From Zoogloeaceae bacterium (GTDB taxonomy: Bacteria; Pseudomonadota; Gammaproteobacteria; Burkholderiales; Rhodocyclaceae): a stretch of 64,000 nucleotides of DNA. The notes under the pieces were generated by a model. It searched no databases. It was not told where the DNA came from and saw nothing but the letters and a program-made list of their open reading frames with translations. Below are positions 7,575-16,489 of the stretch, piece after piece. Position numbers and translations under genes: made by a program. The stretch is taken from the NCBI GenBank assembly GCA_024235675.1, contig JACKLZ010000001.1, forward strand, positions 868,001 to 932,000, written 5' to 3'. Each line of letters opens with the position of its first letter. Within the stretch, counting starts at the first letter, position 1.

Positions 7575-10031
7575 CTACCGGTTCGACGAGACTGAGCCCG
7601 AATAAGGGGTGATCGGCACAGCAGGATCATATTGGAGTCCAGTGTCGATCCAATCTCGCACAACCTGAAGTTCGCTCGCCGTTGTCGGCACGTTAGGGTG
7701 GTTGATGTTGTAGTCAATGTCCGCGGATGAAGCCGCGTTCGTTCGGTAGTCCGTTCGCTCGTTCTTGAAGTACCAGTACAGCGGTGATCCGGCAGAGGAT
7801 GAGCCGTGGATGAGCCAAGAGGCGAGAGGGCGATCCAGAATGTATTGTTTCGTCCCATCATACCCCTCTGCAGGGGTGTGAATCACAACTGGGTTAGGAT
7901 TCGTTTTTTGAGAATAATCTCTGGTGATCATGCTCCTCGTATTCGATCCATCATTTAGATTCAGACCACCCTGCCCGGTTGGCCCGTTGTGGCAACTCGC
8001 GCAACGTTTGTTGATGATGGGGACAATATCCGCGCTGTATTCATAAATCGGCCGCGGGTTCTGCAAAGCCTGCGGGGGCTTCCCTGCGGCAATCGAATTT
8101 GCAAAGACAGGCTGTGGCGAAACATCATTGTGAAGATGGCACCCACCGCATGTCAGCGTCGTTCCTCTGCGCAGAGACTGAGGCATCTGGTCATGTTTGA
8201 CAGTCTCCCTGTCCGCGTTCAATCCGGATAGCACCCAAGGGGTTTCACAAGGGACTTGAATATACGCAGACCCGTCTGTTTCAACCGGGGCTTCGCCGAG
8301 ACTCTTTGATTTGTACCCCCAAAAGCTGTACGGAACAGTGCCGACACCAGCAAAATTATTCGGGCGCACGGTGTTTGGAATTAACTCAGCGATACGGATG
8401 TACTTCACGTCCGAGTCAGTGACTCCTGGCAACTCTTTACCATGGATCGAAGATATCTCATCGTGCCCCCAGCGCCACGTACCTTTATATATCTGAAACG
8501 AGCGCGTGTCGGACTGCATGGACGCGATGCGCAGATAACAATTGCTGTCGCCGGAGGTTGGCTGAGCAACTTGCTTCGGAGTGGCTTGCCCGTGTACGTC
8601 AATGTAGGGGCCGCCATAAATTGCCGCGTGCTCCGCAACATGGCGTCGATCCACCATCACCACGGGGTCGTTGACATAGTCAGTCGATGGAATCTTGTTC
8701 GCTGGAAGTTTATAAATCCCAAGCTCAACGGACATAGGGTCGGCGATGAGTCCAGGCGTGCGGCTTGGTCCGCCAAACGCATAATCATCCATCATATCAA
8801 TCGATGCGCCGCTCTGATAGTTGCAAATGCCTTTACACCAAACAAACCCCAATTCATTGTTGGGCAGGCCAAAGGGATCGCGTACGCGACCTTGATACTG
8901 ATTCCGTGCACTGTCCCAGAATGATTGCGCATCTTGCGGATTGGCCCAAGGTGTGATGTCCACCAAATCCCTCGGAGGCATCACGTTATTTTCCCACAAG
9001 GTTTCAGACACAGGAACGCCTTCAATATTGAAAGGCCGCGGAGAAAACTTTAAAAGCCGACCAGCTCCCTGTTGCCTGTTGCCCCGGTAGTACTCACCAA
9101 TGACAATACTTTCATCTGTCATTTGCGAGAAGAAGTGCAAGGCTTTGCCTGAATAATGCGCTCCAAAAATCGACTCATTGGAGCCTCCCCATGGGTCTTG
9201 CCCGCAGGCCCACCACATGTTCAAAAGAGTTGACACCCAATTGGTGTAAAGAGGCCCGACATTTCGGAATCCAAGGTCGTGCCCCCACTGCGCACATGAC
9301 GAAATGATACGACCGTCTTTAAGTTGGTAGCCGCCATAGTTCGGACTGAAATCGTGTGTGCCGGTTTTTTCTACGTTAGTACCATCAATATCCGCGATGT
9401 AGGTCTGCAAGACGTGCAGGCCCTCGGCTGATGTATTACGAATAATTGGTTCATAGACTCGCGCACGATCAGACGAAAACATGATTTTGAGTTGGGCACC
9501 CTGCTGGATGATCACCGGTGTCACGTCGTGCCGACCGGGTACAGCGGGCCACTCCGTCGTCACGCCTGTTTGTAGATCGTGGATCGCGATATGCGCGCCT
9601 GCACCGGTGCCAGCCAGCATCGTGTTGCCGGGGTGCCCGCAGGCTTTCGACAACTCTGTCCCGAAATATAGGGTGAAAGCGACTTTCATCCCATCTGGCG
9701 ACAACCTCGGGTCTTCAGGCATACAGAGGCGCCCCAATGCCTCGCAGTCAAACAATGTCGTAACAGCGCCTGCGGAATCACGACGCATAAGCCGACCTGG
9801 GCCAGAGATGCGGTGATAGTCTCCCTGCGTGGCCGGGCGCAACCCGTTTTGCCGAGTAGTAACTTCCGGGATCTGAATACACGCATCGGGGAAATCAAGG
9901 ACGCCTTTGCCAGTGTCATATGGCGTAGGGTCAACGTCGAACTCGACCCAGATCAACGGGGTCGTCGTGTCCTCGGCAGACCCAACATCGGCCGCAAGCC
10001 CAATAGCAAACAGCATCAGCAGCCAACGCAT
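7575..10031 (-). CDS. HzsA-related exported diheme protein (hydrazine synthase alpha-like)
   Basis: 818 residues with a signal peptide (cleavage near VGSA|ED at 19). The N-terminal half shows PD40/beta-propeller-like strands (DPRLSPDGMKVAF near 107, IMFSSDRARVY). The C-terminal half has two c-type heme motifs, C628-GGC-H632 and C677-ASC-H681. This layout (propeller, middle domain, two close CxxCH near the C-terminus) is that of the alpha subunit of anammox hydrazine synthase and the wider 'HzsA-related' family. In HzsA, as I recall, the active-site heme has a Tyr four residues after the CxxCH His; here that place is D636, so hydrazine synthesis is not implied. A good ribosome site (GGAGG, 6 bases before ATG) supports the start. 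The gene stands alone and is visibly AT-richer than its neighbours. The true substrate is unknown. Confidence 0.75.
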   Translation of the reverse strand: MRWLLMLFAIGLAADVGSAEDTTTPLIWVEFDVDPTPYDTGKGVLDFPDACIQIPEVTTRQNGLRPATQGDYHRISGPGRLMRRDSAGAVTTLFDCEALGRLCMPEDPRLSPDGMKVAFTLYFGTELSKACGHPGNTMLAGTGAGAHIAIHDLQTGVTTEWPAVPGRHDVTPVIIQQGAQLKIMFSSDRARVYEPIIRNTSAEGLHVLQTYIADIDGTNVEKTGTHDFSPNYGGYQLKDGRIISSCAQWGHDLGFRNVGPLYTNWVSTLLNMWWACGQDPWGGSNESIFGAHYSGKALHFFSQMTDESIVIGEYYRGNRQQGAGRLLKFSPRPFNIEGVPVSETLWENNVMPPRDLVDITPWANPQDAQSFWDSARNQYQGRVRDPFGLPNNELGFVWCKGICNYQSGASIDMMDDYAFGGPSRTPGLIADPMSVELGIYKLPANKIPSTDYVNDPVVMVDRRHVAEHAAIYGGPYIDVHGQATPKQVAQPTSGDSNCYLRIASMQSDTRSFQIYKGTWRWGHDEISSIHGKELPGVTDSDVKYIRIAELIPNTVRPNNFAGVGTVPYSFWGYKSKSLGEAPVETDGSAYIQVPCETPWVLSGLNADRETVKHDQMPQSLRRGTTLTCGGCHLHNDVSPQPVFANSIAAGKPPQALQNPRPIYEYSADIVPIINKRCASCHNGPTGQGGLNLNDGSNTRSMITRDYSQKTNPNPVVIHTPAEGYDGTKQYILDRPLASWLIHGSSSAGSPLYWYFKNERTDYRTNAASSADIDYNINHPNVPTTASELQVVRDWIDTGLQYDPAVPITPYSGSVSSNR

Positions 10032-10362
10032 GCGGAACCTCCATGTGGACTATACGATTCTTGTCGTGCTGGATCGAAGGCGACACAAAACCGTGCCTCG
10101 AACGGCGAGGTCGAAAACACCGCTGAACCGGCAGATTAGACTACTCCCACGGTCAGGCTGTGCAACATTGCGATTCGGCGTTCGGTAAAACAGCCATTTT
10201 AATCTTGCGCCATGCGCGCGAATGGCGAAACCCCGCCGTCATTGGTCAGTCGGCTGCGACCACCGAAACACATCCGCCAGACCCCTGGCGCTGCAAGGTC
10301 GTCGCCGCCATGGCCTGGTCCTGTGACTGCGTTTTCTTGCCACAGACTCTTACACACTGACC
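10032..10362. other. gene-free stretch upstream of the HzsA-related gene
   Basis: No open frame here has protein-like content. It should hold the promoter of the leftward gene at 7575-10031; a TATAGT-like element (plus-strand ACTATA near 10048-10053) is visible, but I could not pair it with a convincing -35. It also lies downstream of metZ, whose terminator is at its right end. Confidence 0.4.
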
Positions 10363-10395
10363 AAAAAAAACGCCGACTCTCGCCGGCGCGTTTTC
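10363..10395 (-). terminator. terminator of the metZ-purF-cvpA side
   Basis: CGCCG at 10371-10375 pairs with CGGCG at 10384-10388, flanked by an A8 run on the left and TTTT on the right. Read leftward after the metZ stop at 10412, the hairpin is followed by a T-tract, as expected of an intrinsic terminator. Confidence 0.65.
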
Positions 10396-10411
10396 TTGAA
10401 CGGAAAATAGA

Positions 10412-11593
10412 TCAGCGCGACAAGCCCGCCAGGTCCGCCTGCAGATCGGCCACCGACTCCAGACCCACGGCCACACGAATCAACCCCTCGCCAATACCAC
10501 TCGCGGCGCGCGCTTCTGCCGAAATTCGGCCATGTGTCGTGGAGGCTGGATGTGTGATGGTGGTTTTAGTGTCGCCGAGGTTGGCCGTGATCGAGATCAG
10601 ACGAGTCGCGTCGATCAGTCGCCACGCGGCTTCGCGGCCTCCCTTCACATCAAAACTGACAATTGCACCACCTGAGCCCTGCTGACGCAGCGCCAGTTGA
10701 TGCTGCGGGTGGGACGGCAGGCCGGGGTAATACACCCGCGCCACTTGCGGTTGAACATCTAGCCACTGAGCCAGGGCAAGCGCGCTGGCGCTTTGCGCTT
10801 CCATGCGAATGCGCAGGGTTTCCAAGCCTTTGAGAATCACCCATGCGTTAAAGGGCGACAAGCACGGACCGGCGGTGCGCAGGAAACGGAACACTTCGTC
10901 GACCAGTTTCGCGCCACCGACAACCGCGCCACCGAGCACCCTGCCCTGCCCGTCGAGATACTTGGTTGCCGAATGGAGCACCAGATCAGCGCCCAGTGCC
11001 AGCGGCTTCTGCAGCGCAGGGGTGCAGAAGCAGTTGTCGACGGCCAGCAGCGCGCCGTGACGATGCGCCACTTCGGCCACGGCTGCGATATCGACCAGCT
11101 CTGTCAGCGGATTGGACGGTGTTTCAACAAAAAATAGCTTGGTGTTCGGACGCGCTGCGGCGTCATAAGCTGCAATGTCTGCGGCCGGCACAAAGGTCGT
11201 TTCAATACCAAATCGCGAAAACACATTGCCGAACAGCTGCTGCGTCGAACCGAACAAACCCTGCGACGCGACGATGTGGTCGCCGCTATTGAGCAAGGCC
11301 ATGACCGTCGACAGGATGGCAGACATCCCGGAGGCCGTCGCCACGCAGGCCTCGCCGCCTTCAAGCGCGGCCAGACGGGTTTGCAAGGCCGTGACCGTGG
11401 GGTTGGTGAAACGCGCATACACGTTGCCCGGCTCTTCGCCGGAAAAGCGCGCAGCGGCTTGCGCTGCGTTGTCGAAGACGAAGCTCGAGGTGAGATACAT
11501 CGCCTCGCTGTGCTCGTTGAACTGACTGCGTTCTATCCCGGCTCGCACCGCCAGCGTATCGAAGTCGAGCGAAAGCCCGGTTTGGTCTGCCAC
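10412..11593 (-). CDS. metZ: O-succinylhomoserine sulfhydrylase
   Basis: 393 residues of the Cys/Met-metabolism PLP enzyme family. It makes homocysteine from O-succinylhomoserine and sulfide in methionine synthesis. The PLP lysine sits in HSATKYLDGQGRVLGG, and ATGMSA-type and FVETPSNP motifs are present. MetZ, rather than cystathionine gamma-synthase, is chosen from overall sequence feel (GQGRVLGGAV, NEHSEAMYLTSSF) and from its typical betaproteobacterial place directly after purF, 13 bp away. Substrate choice between O-succinyl and O-acetyl esters cannot be proven by eye. Confidence 0.88.
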   Translation of the reverse strand: MADQTGLSLDFDTLAVRAGIERSQFNEHSEAMYLTSSFVFDNAAQAAARFSGEEPGNVYARFTNPTVTALQTRLAALEGGEACVATASGMSAILSTVMALLNSGDHIVASQGLFGSTQQLFGNVFSRFGIETTFVPAADIAAYDAAARPNTKLFFVETPSNPLTELVDIAAVAEVAHRHGALLAVDNCFCTPALQKPLALGADLVLHSATKYLDGQGRVLGGAVVGGAKLVDEVFRFLRTAGPCLSPFNAWVILKGLETLRIRMEAQSASALALAQWLDVQPQVARVYYPGLPSHPQHQLALRQQGSGGAIVSFDVKGGREAAWRLIDATRLISITANLGDTKTTITHPASTTHGRISAEARAASGIGEGLIRVAVGLESVADLQADLAGLSR

Positions 11594-11606
11594 GCGAATA
11601 TCCTTG

Positions 11607-13145
11607 TTAGTCCGAACTGCCCGACGCCAGATTCAGGTCGAGTTGATTGGCGACAGGGTCGCCATCGGTGTCTTCAACGGTCACCGGCTGCGAACCGCGG
11701 CGATGCTCGATACCGTGAAGATAGTCGGCCGTCACATCACCGGTCACATACTTGCCGTCGAAACAGGAGGTTTCGAAGTACTGGAGCGACGGATTGATCG
11801 CCTGAACCGACGCACGCAAATCGTCAAGATCCTGATACAGCAAGCCGTCGGCGCCAATGGCTGCGCAGATCTCCGCCTCATCGCGGTCCGAGCCGATCAG
11901 CTCGGCGCGTGTCGGCATGTCAATGCCGTAGACATTGGCGTGCCGAACCGGCGGCGCAGCCGAGGCAAAGTACACTTTGGTAGCCCCCGCGTCGCGGGCC
12001 ATGCTGACAATTTCCTGGCTGGTGGTGCCGCGCACGATCGAATCATCGACCAGCAGCACCCGCTTGCCTTTGAATTCCTGATGAATCGTGTTCAGCTTCT
12101 GGCGTACCGATTTACGCCGAACGGCCTGGCCGGGCATGATGAAGGTGCGGCCGATATAACGATTCTTGACGAAGCCTTCACGATACGGAACCCCCAACTG
12201 ATTGGCCATTTCGAGCGCGGCGGGCCGGCTGGAATCGGGGATGGGAATCACCACATCGACTTCGACATGCGGCATGGTGCGATGGAACTTGGCCGCGAGA
12301 TATTCGCCCATTTTCAGTCGCGCTTCGTACACCGACACGCCATCGATCAGCGAATCCGGGCGCGCCAGATACACATACTCGAACATGCACGGCGCGTGCA
12401 CCGTCGACTCGGCACAGGCGCGGCTGCGGAAGTTGCCTTCCATGTCGATCACGATCGCTTCGCCGGGCTCGACGTCGCGCAGCAACTTGAAGCCCAGCGC
12501 ATCGACCGCAACACTTTCGGACGACACGATCCATTCGGTACCGGCCGGCGCGTCATTGCGCCCGATCACCAGCGGACGAATGCCATAGGGGTCGCGGAAG
12601 GCCAGCAAACCGTAACCCGCAATCATCACCACGGCGGCATACGCACCGCGACAACGGCGATGCACCGCCGCCACCGCCTGAAAGATTGCCTTCTCATCCA
12701 GCTTGCAACCATTGGAGGCCGCCTGCAGCTCGTGCGCGAGCACATTGAGCAGCACTTCGGAATCGGAGTTGGTGTTGATGTGGCGCAGGTCGGCAAGAAA
12801 CATCTCGCGCTTGAGCGCTTCCGAATTCGTGAGGTTTCCGTTGTGCGCCAACATCAGGCCGAACGGCGAATTCACGTAAAAGGGCTGGGCCTCCGCCGGA
12901 TTATCCGCCGAGCCTGCCGTCGGGTAACGTACATGACCAATACCCCAGTTGCCCTGGAGGTTACGCATGTTGCGCGTACGGAACACGTCACGAACCAGAC
13001 CGGAGCCTTTGTGCATCAGGAAGCGCCCACCCTCGGTGGTAGCGATTCCGGCTGCATCCTGCCCGCGATGCTGGATCACCTGCAGTCCGTCGTAGAGCAA
13101 CTGATTGACCGCTGTTGTCGCGACAATCCCTAGAATCCCGCACAT
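11607..13145 (-). CDS. purF: amidophosphoribosyltransferase
   Basis: First committed enzyme of purine synthesis, converting PRPP and glutamine to phosphoribosylamine. 512 residues. The protein starts MCGILGIV, so Cys2 becomes the N-terminal glutaminase nucleophile after Met removal. The N-terminal Ntn glutaminase domain spans about 1-235 and the phosphoribosyltransferase domain about 260-470, with the PRPP loop VLLVDDSIVRGTTS. It is followed by metZ and preceded by cvpA (8 bp gap); cvpA-purF is a widely conserved pair. Confidence 0.97.
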   Translation of the reverse strand: MCGILGIVATTAVNQLLYDGLQVIQHRGQDAAGIATTEGGRFLMHKGSGLVRDVFRTRNMRNLQGNWGIGHVRYPTAGSADNPAEAQPFYVNSPFGLMLAHNGNLTNSEALKREMFLADLRHINTNSDSEVLLNVLAHELQAASNGCKLDEKAIFQAVAAVHRRCRGAYAAVVMIAGYGLLAFRDPYGIRPLVIGRNDAPAGTEWIVSSESVAVDALGFKLLRDVEPGEAIVIDMEGNFRSRACAESTVHAPCMFEYVYLARPDSLIDGVSVYEARLKMGEYLAAKFHRTMPHVEVDVVIPIPDSSRPAALEMANQLGVPYREGFVKNRYIGRTFIMPGQAVRRKSVRQKLNTIHQEFKGKRVLLVDDSIVRGTTSQEIVSMARDAGATKVYFASAAPPVRHANVYGIDMPTRAELIGSDRDEAEICAAIGADGLLYQDLDDLRASVQAINPSLQYFETSCFDGKYVTGDVTADYLHGIEHRRGSQPVTVEDTDGDPVANQLDLNLASGSSD

Positions 13146-13153
13146 GCCATCAC

Positions 13154-13645
13154 CTATCGAAAACTCACCCGGTCCGCCACCACATTGGGCATCCAGGGTT
13201 TCGCCGCAACCACGGCCGTCTCAAGCAGCGGCGAGAACATCGCCGCCTCCCACCAAGGGGCCCGAGACAATCCGCTCGCCCCCCCAAAAGCCACCAACAA
13301 GCATGCAATCGCGACCGCTTTGGCTGTCCCGAACAGTGCGCCAAATCCTCGATCGACAAATCCGAGACCGACCGCGTGGATCAACGCCCGCAACGCGTAG
13401 CGTACAACCGCCACCACCACCAGTACGGCCAGGAAGATCAATGCGAACGCCGCAAGATAGGCAAACGCCGGCTCACTGATCCAGTCGGCAAACAAAAACG
13501 CGACCTGACCGGCAAACATGCGCGCCACGATAAAGCCCAGTATCCAGCCCGCCAAGGCCAGTACTTCGCTGATCAATCCGCGCCAGAAGCCGAGAATCGC
13601 CATGACACAGAGCAAACCCAGAAACGCGTAGTCGAAGATTGTCAT
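13154..13645 (-). CDS. cvpA: CvpA family inner-membrane protein
   Basis: 163 residues with four hydrophobic helices (about 5-25, 30-48, 65-90, 100-125). The start MTIFDYAFLGLL and the WGLISE-like 'GFWRGLISEVLALAGW' segment are typical of the CvpA (colicin V production) family. The molecular role is not settled; the family is linked to envelope function and sits before purF in many proteobacteria, as here. The gene starts 16 bp after the SPOR gene stop and is probably in the same transcript. Confidence 0.9.
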   Translation of the reverse strand: MTIFDYAFLGLLCVMAILGFWRGLISEVLALAGWILGFIVARMFAGQVAFLFADWISEPAFAYLAAFALIFLAVLVVVAVVRYALRALIHAVGLGFVDRGFGALFGTAKAVAIACLLVAFGGASGLSRAPWWEAAMFSPLLETAVVAAKPWMPNVVADRVSFR

Positions 13646-13661
13646 TGCTGTGACTGGCGGC

Positions 13662-14339
13662 TCAGCCGCGAGCCATCACCACGCCTTTGAAACCGGCTTT
13701 TTCCAATTGATCTGCGGCCTTCTCGGCAGCATCCCGGCTGCTGTATGGCCCCACGCGCACGCGCGTGCTCGAACCGACCTTCTGGGTAAATACCTTGAAG
13801 CCTTTTTCGCGCACCTTGTTCGCCTGATTTGTCGCGCTATCCGAATTGCCATAGGCCCCCAACTGCACGACAAAGGCCTCGCCGCCCGCGGCAGGGGTTT
13901 CAGGCTTGAGTAGCTTGCCTGCGAGAATGGCCTCAACGCGGGCGCGCTCATCCACCGAGGTCGACGGCACCGGCTTCGGGTCGACCGGCTCTTTCGGCGC
14001 TGCGGGTTTGAGCTCCGGCTTGTCGACCGCCTCTTTCGGCATCGCTGGCTTGACCGGGGCGACAGCCACCGGCTCGGGCGGCAGTTCAGCTTTCGGGGCC
14101 TCGGCAGGCAGCGCAAGCGGTGCGACCGCGGGTGATGACGGCAGCTCGATTTTTCGTTGCGCGAAGTTTTCGCCTTCCTGGCCGGGGATCCGTACCTGAA
14201 TATCCTCACCCAAAGGCTTGGGCGCCGGATCCATCACCATTGGCAAGACAATAATAGCCAACAGCGCAAGCGCGGCGGCGCCCACCAGGCGGCGGCGTGC
14301 ACGCTTTTTCAGATCGGTCTGGGCGTCGTCGGTCGCCAT
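13662..14339 (-). CDS. SPOR domain protein (DedD-like)
   Basis: 225 residues from the ATG at 14339; a longer frame reaching 14576 runs into folC and is rejected. The N-terminal cytoplasmic part (about 1-17) is basic, followed by one membrane helix (RRLVGAAALALLAIIVLPMV, about 16-35), a Pro/Glu/Lys-rich periplasmic linker (about 60-140) and a C-terminal SPOR domain (about 148-225; FVVQLGAYGNSDSATN, VRVGPYSSRDAAEKAA). SPOR domains bind denuded septal glycan, so a role in cell division is likely, as for DedD. It lies 7 bp after folC, the order found in many beta- and gammaproteobacteria. Confidence 0.9.
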   Translation of the reverse strand: MATDDAQTDLKKRARRRLVGAAALALLAIIVLPMVMDPAPKPLGEDIQVRIPGQEGENFAQRKIELPSSPAVAPLALPAEAPKAELPPEPVAVAPVKPAMPKEAVDKPELKPAAPKEPVDPKPVPSTSVDERARVEAILAGKLLKPETPAAGGEAFVVQLGAYGNSDSATNQANKVREKGFKVFTQKVGSSTRVRVGPYSSRDAAEKAADQLEKAGFKGVVMARG

Positions 14340-14346
14340 GGCAAAC

Positions 14347-15627
14347 TCAGCGTTCAGCGCGAATGGCGGCCAATGCATCGGCCACCGTAAGGAAAGAACC
14401 AAAGACGACAATTCTATCACCGTCCTGCGCTGCCGCCCGCGCCGCGCGATAGGCGTCGGCAGGCGTGGCGTAGCGATCATCGCCCACCGCAATGCCCGCC
14501 GCAGCCATACGGCCGGCCAATGCATCTGCGGACAAACCGCGCGGCCCGGGCAAGGTCGCAGGCAACCAGTGATCAACGCGGCTCTTGATACGCATCAGCG
14601 TGGTCTCGACGGCCTTGTCGGCCATCATGCCGATCACCGCCCAGGTCTCGGGGTAGTAACCCATATTGGCGAGGTTTTCGGCGAGCACACCAACCGCCTG
14701 CGGGTTGTGCGCCACATCCAGTACCACGGCGGGCTGCCCCGGCAGTGTTTGAAATCGGCCGGGCAGCTCCACCAGCATCATGCCTTCGCGGATCGCTTGC
14801 ATCGGCACCGGCAGGCGATCGCGAATCGCTTCAAGCGCCGCCATCACCGCGCTGGCATTGAGCAACTGATTGGCACCGCGCAACGCCGGGTACGCCAGGC
14901 CACCACGACGAACGCCCGGCCCCCAGAACACCCACTGCGTGCGGTCACCCGAAAAGCCGAAATCGCGACCACTGACCTGCAACTGCGCACCGACTTCCGC
15001 AGCGACCGCTTCGATCGATGCGGGCGGTTGAGGATCGGCACAGATTGCCGGCCGACCGGCCCGAAAAACCCCGGCCTTTTCGCGTCCGATGGCGTCGAGG
15101 CTATCGCCCAGATAGTCCATGTGGTCCATCGCAATGCTGGTGACGATGGCGCAATCCGAGTCGAACACATTGGTGGCATCGAGCCGGCCACCCAAGCCAA
15201 CCTCAAGAATGATCACATCCGGTGTAGCAGCGGCGAAGCACGCCCAGGCAGCCAGTGTGCCGTGCTCGAAATAGGTCAGATAAGTGTCGCCGCGCGCCTG
15301 CTCAACCTGAGCGAACGCGGCGGCGAGCGTCGCGTCGTCGACCTCGAAACCGTTGATACGAACCCGCTCGTTGTAACGCGTCAGATGCGGCGACGTATAC
15401 AAGCCGACCCGATAGCCGGCGGCGAGGCAGATGGCCTCGAGCATGGCGCAAGTCGACCCCTTGCCATTGGTGCCGGCAACGGTAATGAGCACCGCGTCAG
15501 ACGACAGGCCCATGGCGTCGCGCACAGCGGCAACACGCTCAAGGCCGAGTTCAATACGTTGGCCGTGTCGGGCTTCGATCAGGGCCAACCATCCGGCGAG
15601 ATCGCCGGGCAAAACGGAATCAGGCAT
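14347..15627 (-). CDS. folC: bifunctional dihydrofolate synthase / folylpolyglutamate synthase
   Basis: 426 residues of the Mur-ligase-like FolC family, which adds Glu to dihydropteroate and then lengthens the folate polyglutamate tail. The P-loop is GTNGKGS at residues 52-58, and VLDVAHNPQA and GLGGRLDATN are also present. Its start overlaps the accD stop by 8 bp (15620-15627), which suggests translational coupling. accD-folC-SPOR-cvpA-purF is a standard betaproteobacterial order. Confidence 0.96.
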   Translation of the reverse strand: MPDSVLPGDLAGWLALIEARHGQRIELGLERVAAVRDAMGLSSDAVLITVAGTNGKGSTCAMLEAICLAAGYRVGLYTSPHLTRYNERVRINGFEVDDATLAAAFAQVEQARGDTYLTYFEHGTLAAWACFAAATPDVIILEVGLGGRLDATNVFDSDCAIVTSIAMDHMDYLGDSLDAIGREKAGVFRAGRPAICADPQPPASIEAVAAEVGAQLQVSGRDFGFSGDRTQWVFWGPGVRRGGLAYPALRGANQLLNASAVMAALEAIRDRLPVPMQAIREGMMLVELPGRFQTLPGQPAVVLDVAHNPQAVGVLAENLANMGYYPETWAVIGMMADKAVETTLMRIKSRVDHWLPATLPGPRGLSADALAGRMAAAGIAVGDDRYATPADAYRAARAAAQDGDRIVVFGSFLTVADALAAIRAER

Positions 15628-16489
15628 TCGTGGCAGGCTGGCGCGTCAAAAGAGTCATCAAATCGGCAAGGCGGCGACGCATTTCGCGACGGTCGACAAT
15701 CATGTCGATGGCGCCTTTTTCGAGCAGGAATTCAGCGCGCTGGAAGCCCTCAGGCAATTTCTCGCGCACGGTTTGCTCAATCACCCTCGGGCCGGCAAAG
15801 CCGATCAACGCATTGGGTTCGGCTACGACCACATCGCCCATGAAGGCGAAGCTTGCCGACACCCCGCCCATCGTCGGGTCGGTCAGAATCGAGATGAAGG
15901 GCAGCTTGCGCGTTGCCAGCTGATTGATCGCTGCGGTGGTTTTGGCCATCTGCATAAGCGAAAACAGCCCCTCCTGCATGCGGGCACCGCCCGTCGCAGT
16001 AATACAGATGAACGGGACGCGCTGCTCCATCGCCGCATGGACGCCACGCACGAAGCGCTCGCCCACGACCGACCCCATTGAGCCCCCCAGAAAGTCGAAC
16101 TCAAAACAGGCGACAACCACCGGTACGCTCAGGATCGCGCCTTGCAGCACGACCATGGCATCCTGCTCTCCGGTTTCACGCGCGGCAGCCTTCAGCCGAT
16201 CGGGATAGCGCTTGGAATCCTTGAACTTGAGCAAGTCCATCGGTGTGACATCGGTGCCGATCTCGAACCGGCCTTCGGGATCGAGCAGCAGGTTCAGACG
16301 TTCGCGCGCACGGATGCGCTGATGGTGGCTGCACTTGGGGCAGACACTGTGGTTGCTTTCCAGATCAGAGCGGTAGAGCACCGCTTCGCAGGCCGGACAC
16401 TTGCTCCACAAGCCCTCGGGAATCGATTTGCGCGCCGCGCTGTCATCGCGCTTGATCTTCGGGGGCAGCAGTTTCTGAAGCCAACTCAT
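15620..16489 (-). CDS. accD: acetyl-CoA carboxylase carboxyltransferase subunit beta
   Basis: 289 residues. The N-terminal zinc ribbon has C31-x2-C34 and C50-x2-C53, followed by the crotonase-fold carboxyltransferase domain with SGGARMQEG-like 'TATGGARMQEGLFSLMQMAK' and the VSASFAF stretch. With AccA it transfers the carboxyl group from carboxybiotin to acetyl-CoA, making malonyl-CoA for fatty acid synthesis. Its ATG overlaps the trpA stop by 4 bp and its stop overlaps folC by 8 bp, so it is translated as part of the trp-fol chain. Confidence 0.97.
   Translation of the reverse strand: MSWLQKLLPPKIKRDDSAARKSIPEGLWSKCPACEAVLYRSDLESNHSVCPKCSHHQRIRARERLNLLLDPEGRFEIGTDVTPMDLLKFKDSKRYPDRLKAAARETGEQDAMVVLQGAILSVPVVVACFEFDFLGGSMGSVVGERFVRGVHAAMEQRVPFICITATGGARMQEGLFSLMQMAKTTAAINQLATRKLPFISILTDPTMGGVSASFAFMGDVVVAEPNALIGFAGPRVIEQTVREKLPEGFQRAEFLLEKGAIDMIVDRREMRRRLADLMTLLTRQPATNA

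Noticed and set aside
7575..10031. A complete hydrazine synthase or anammox locus
   Set aside because: Only an alpha-like protein is present; no beta/gamma-like gene, no hydrazine dehydrogenase, and an Asp where I recall the active-site Tyr.
11604..13133. 509-residue frame antisense to purF
   Set aside because: Mirrors purF almost exactly; no recognisable protein features.
14218..15843. 541-residue frame antisense to folC and part of accD
   Set aside because: Crosses two genes with clear enzyme motifs on the other strand.
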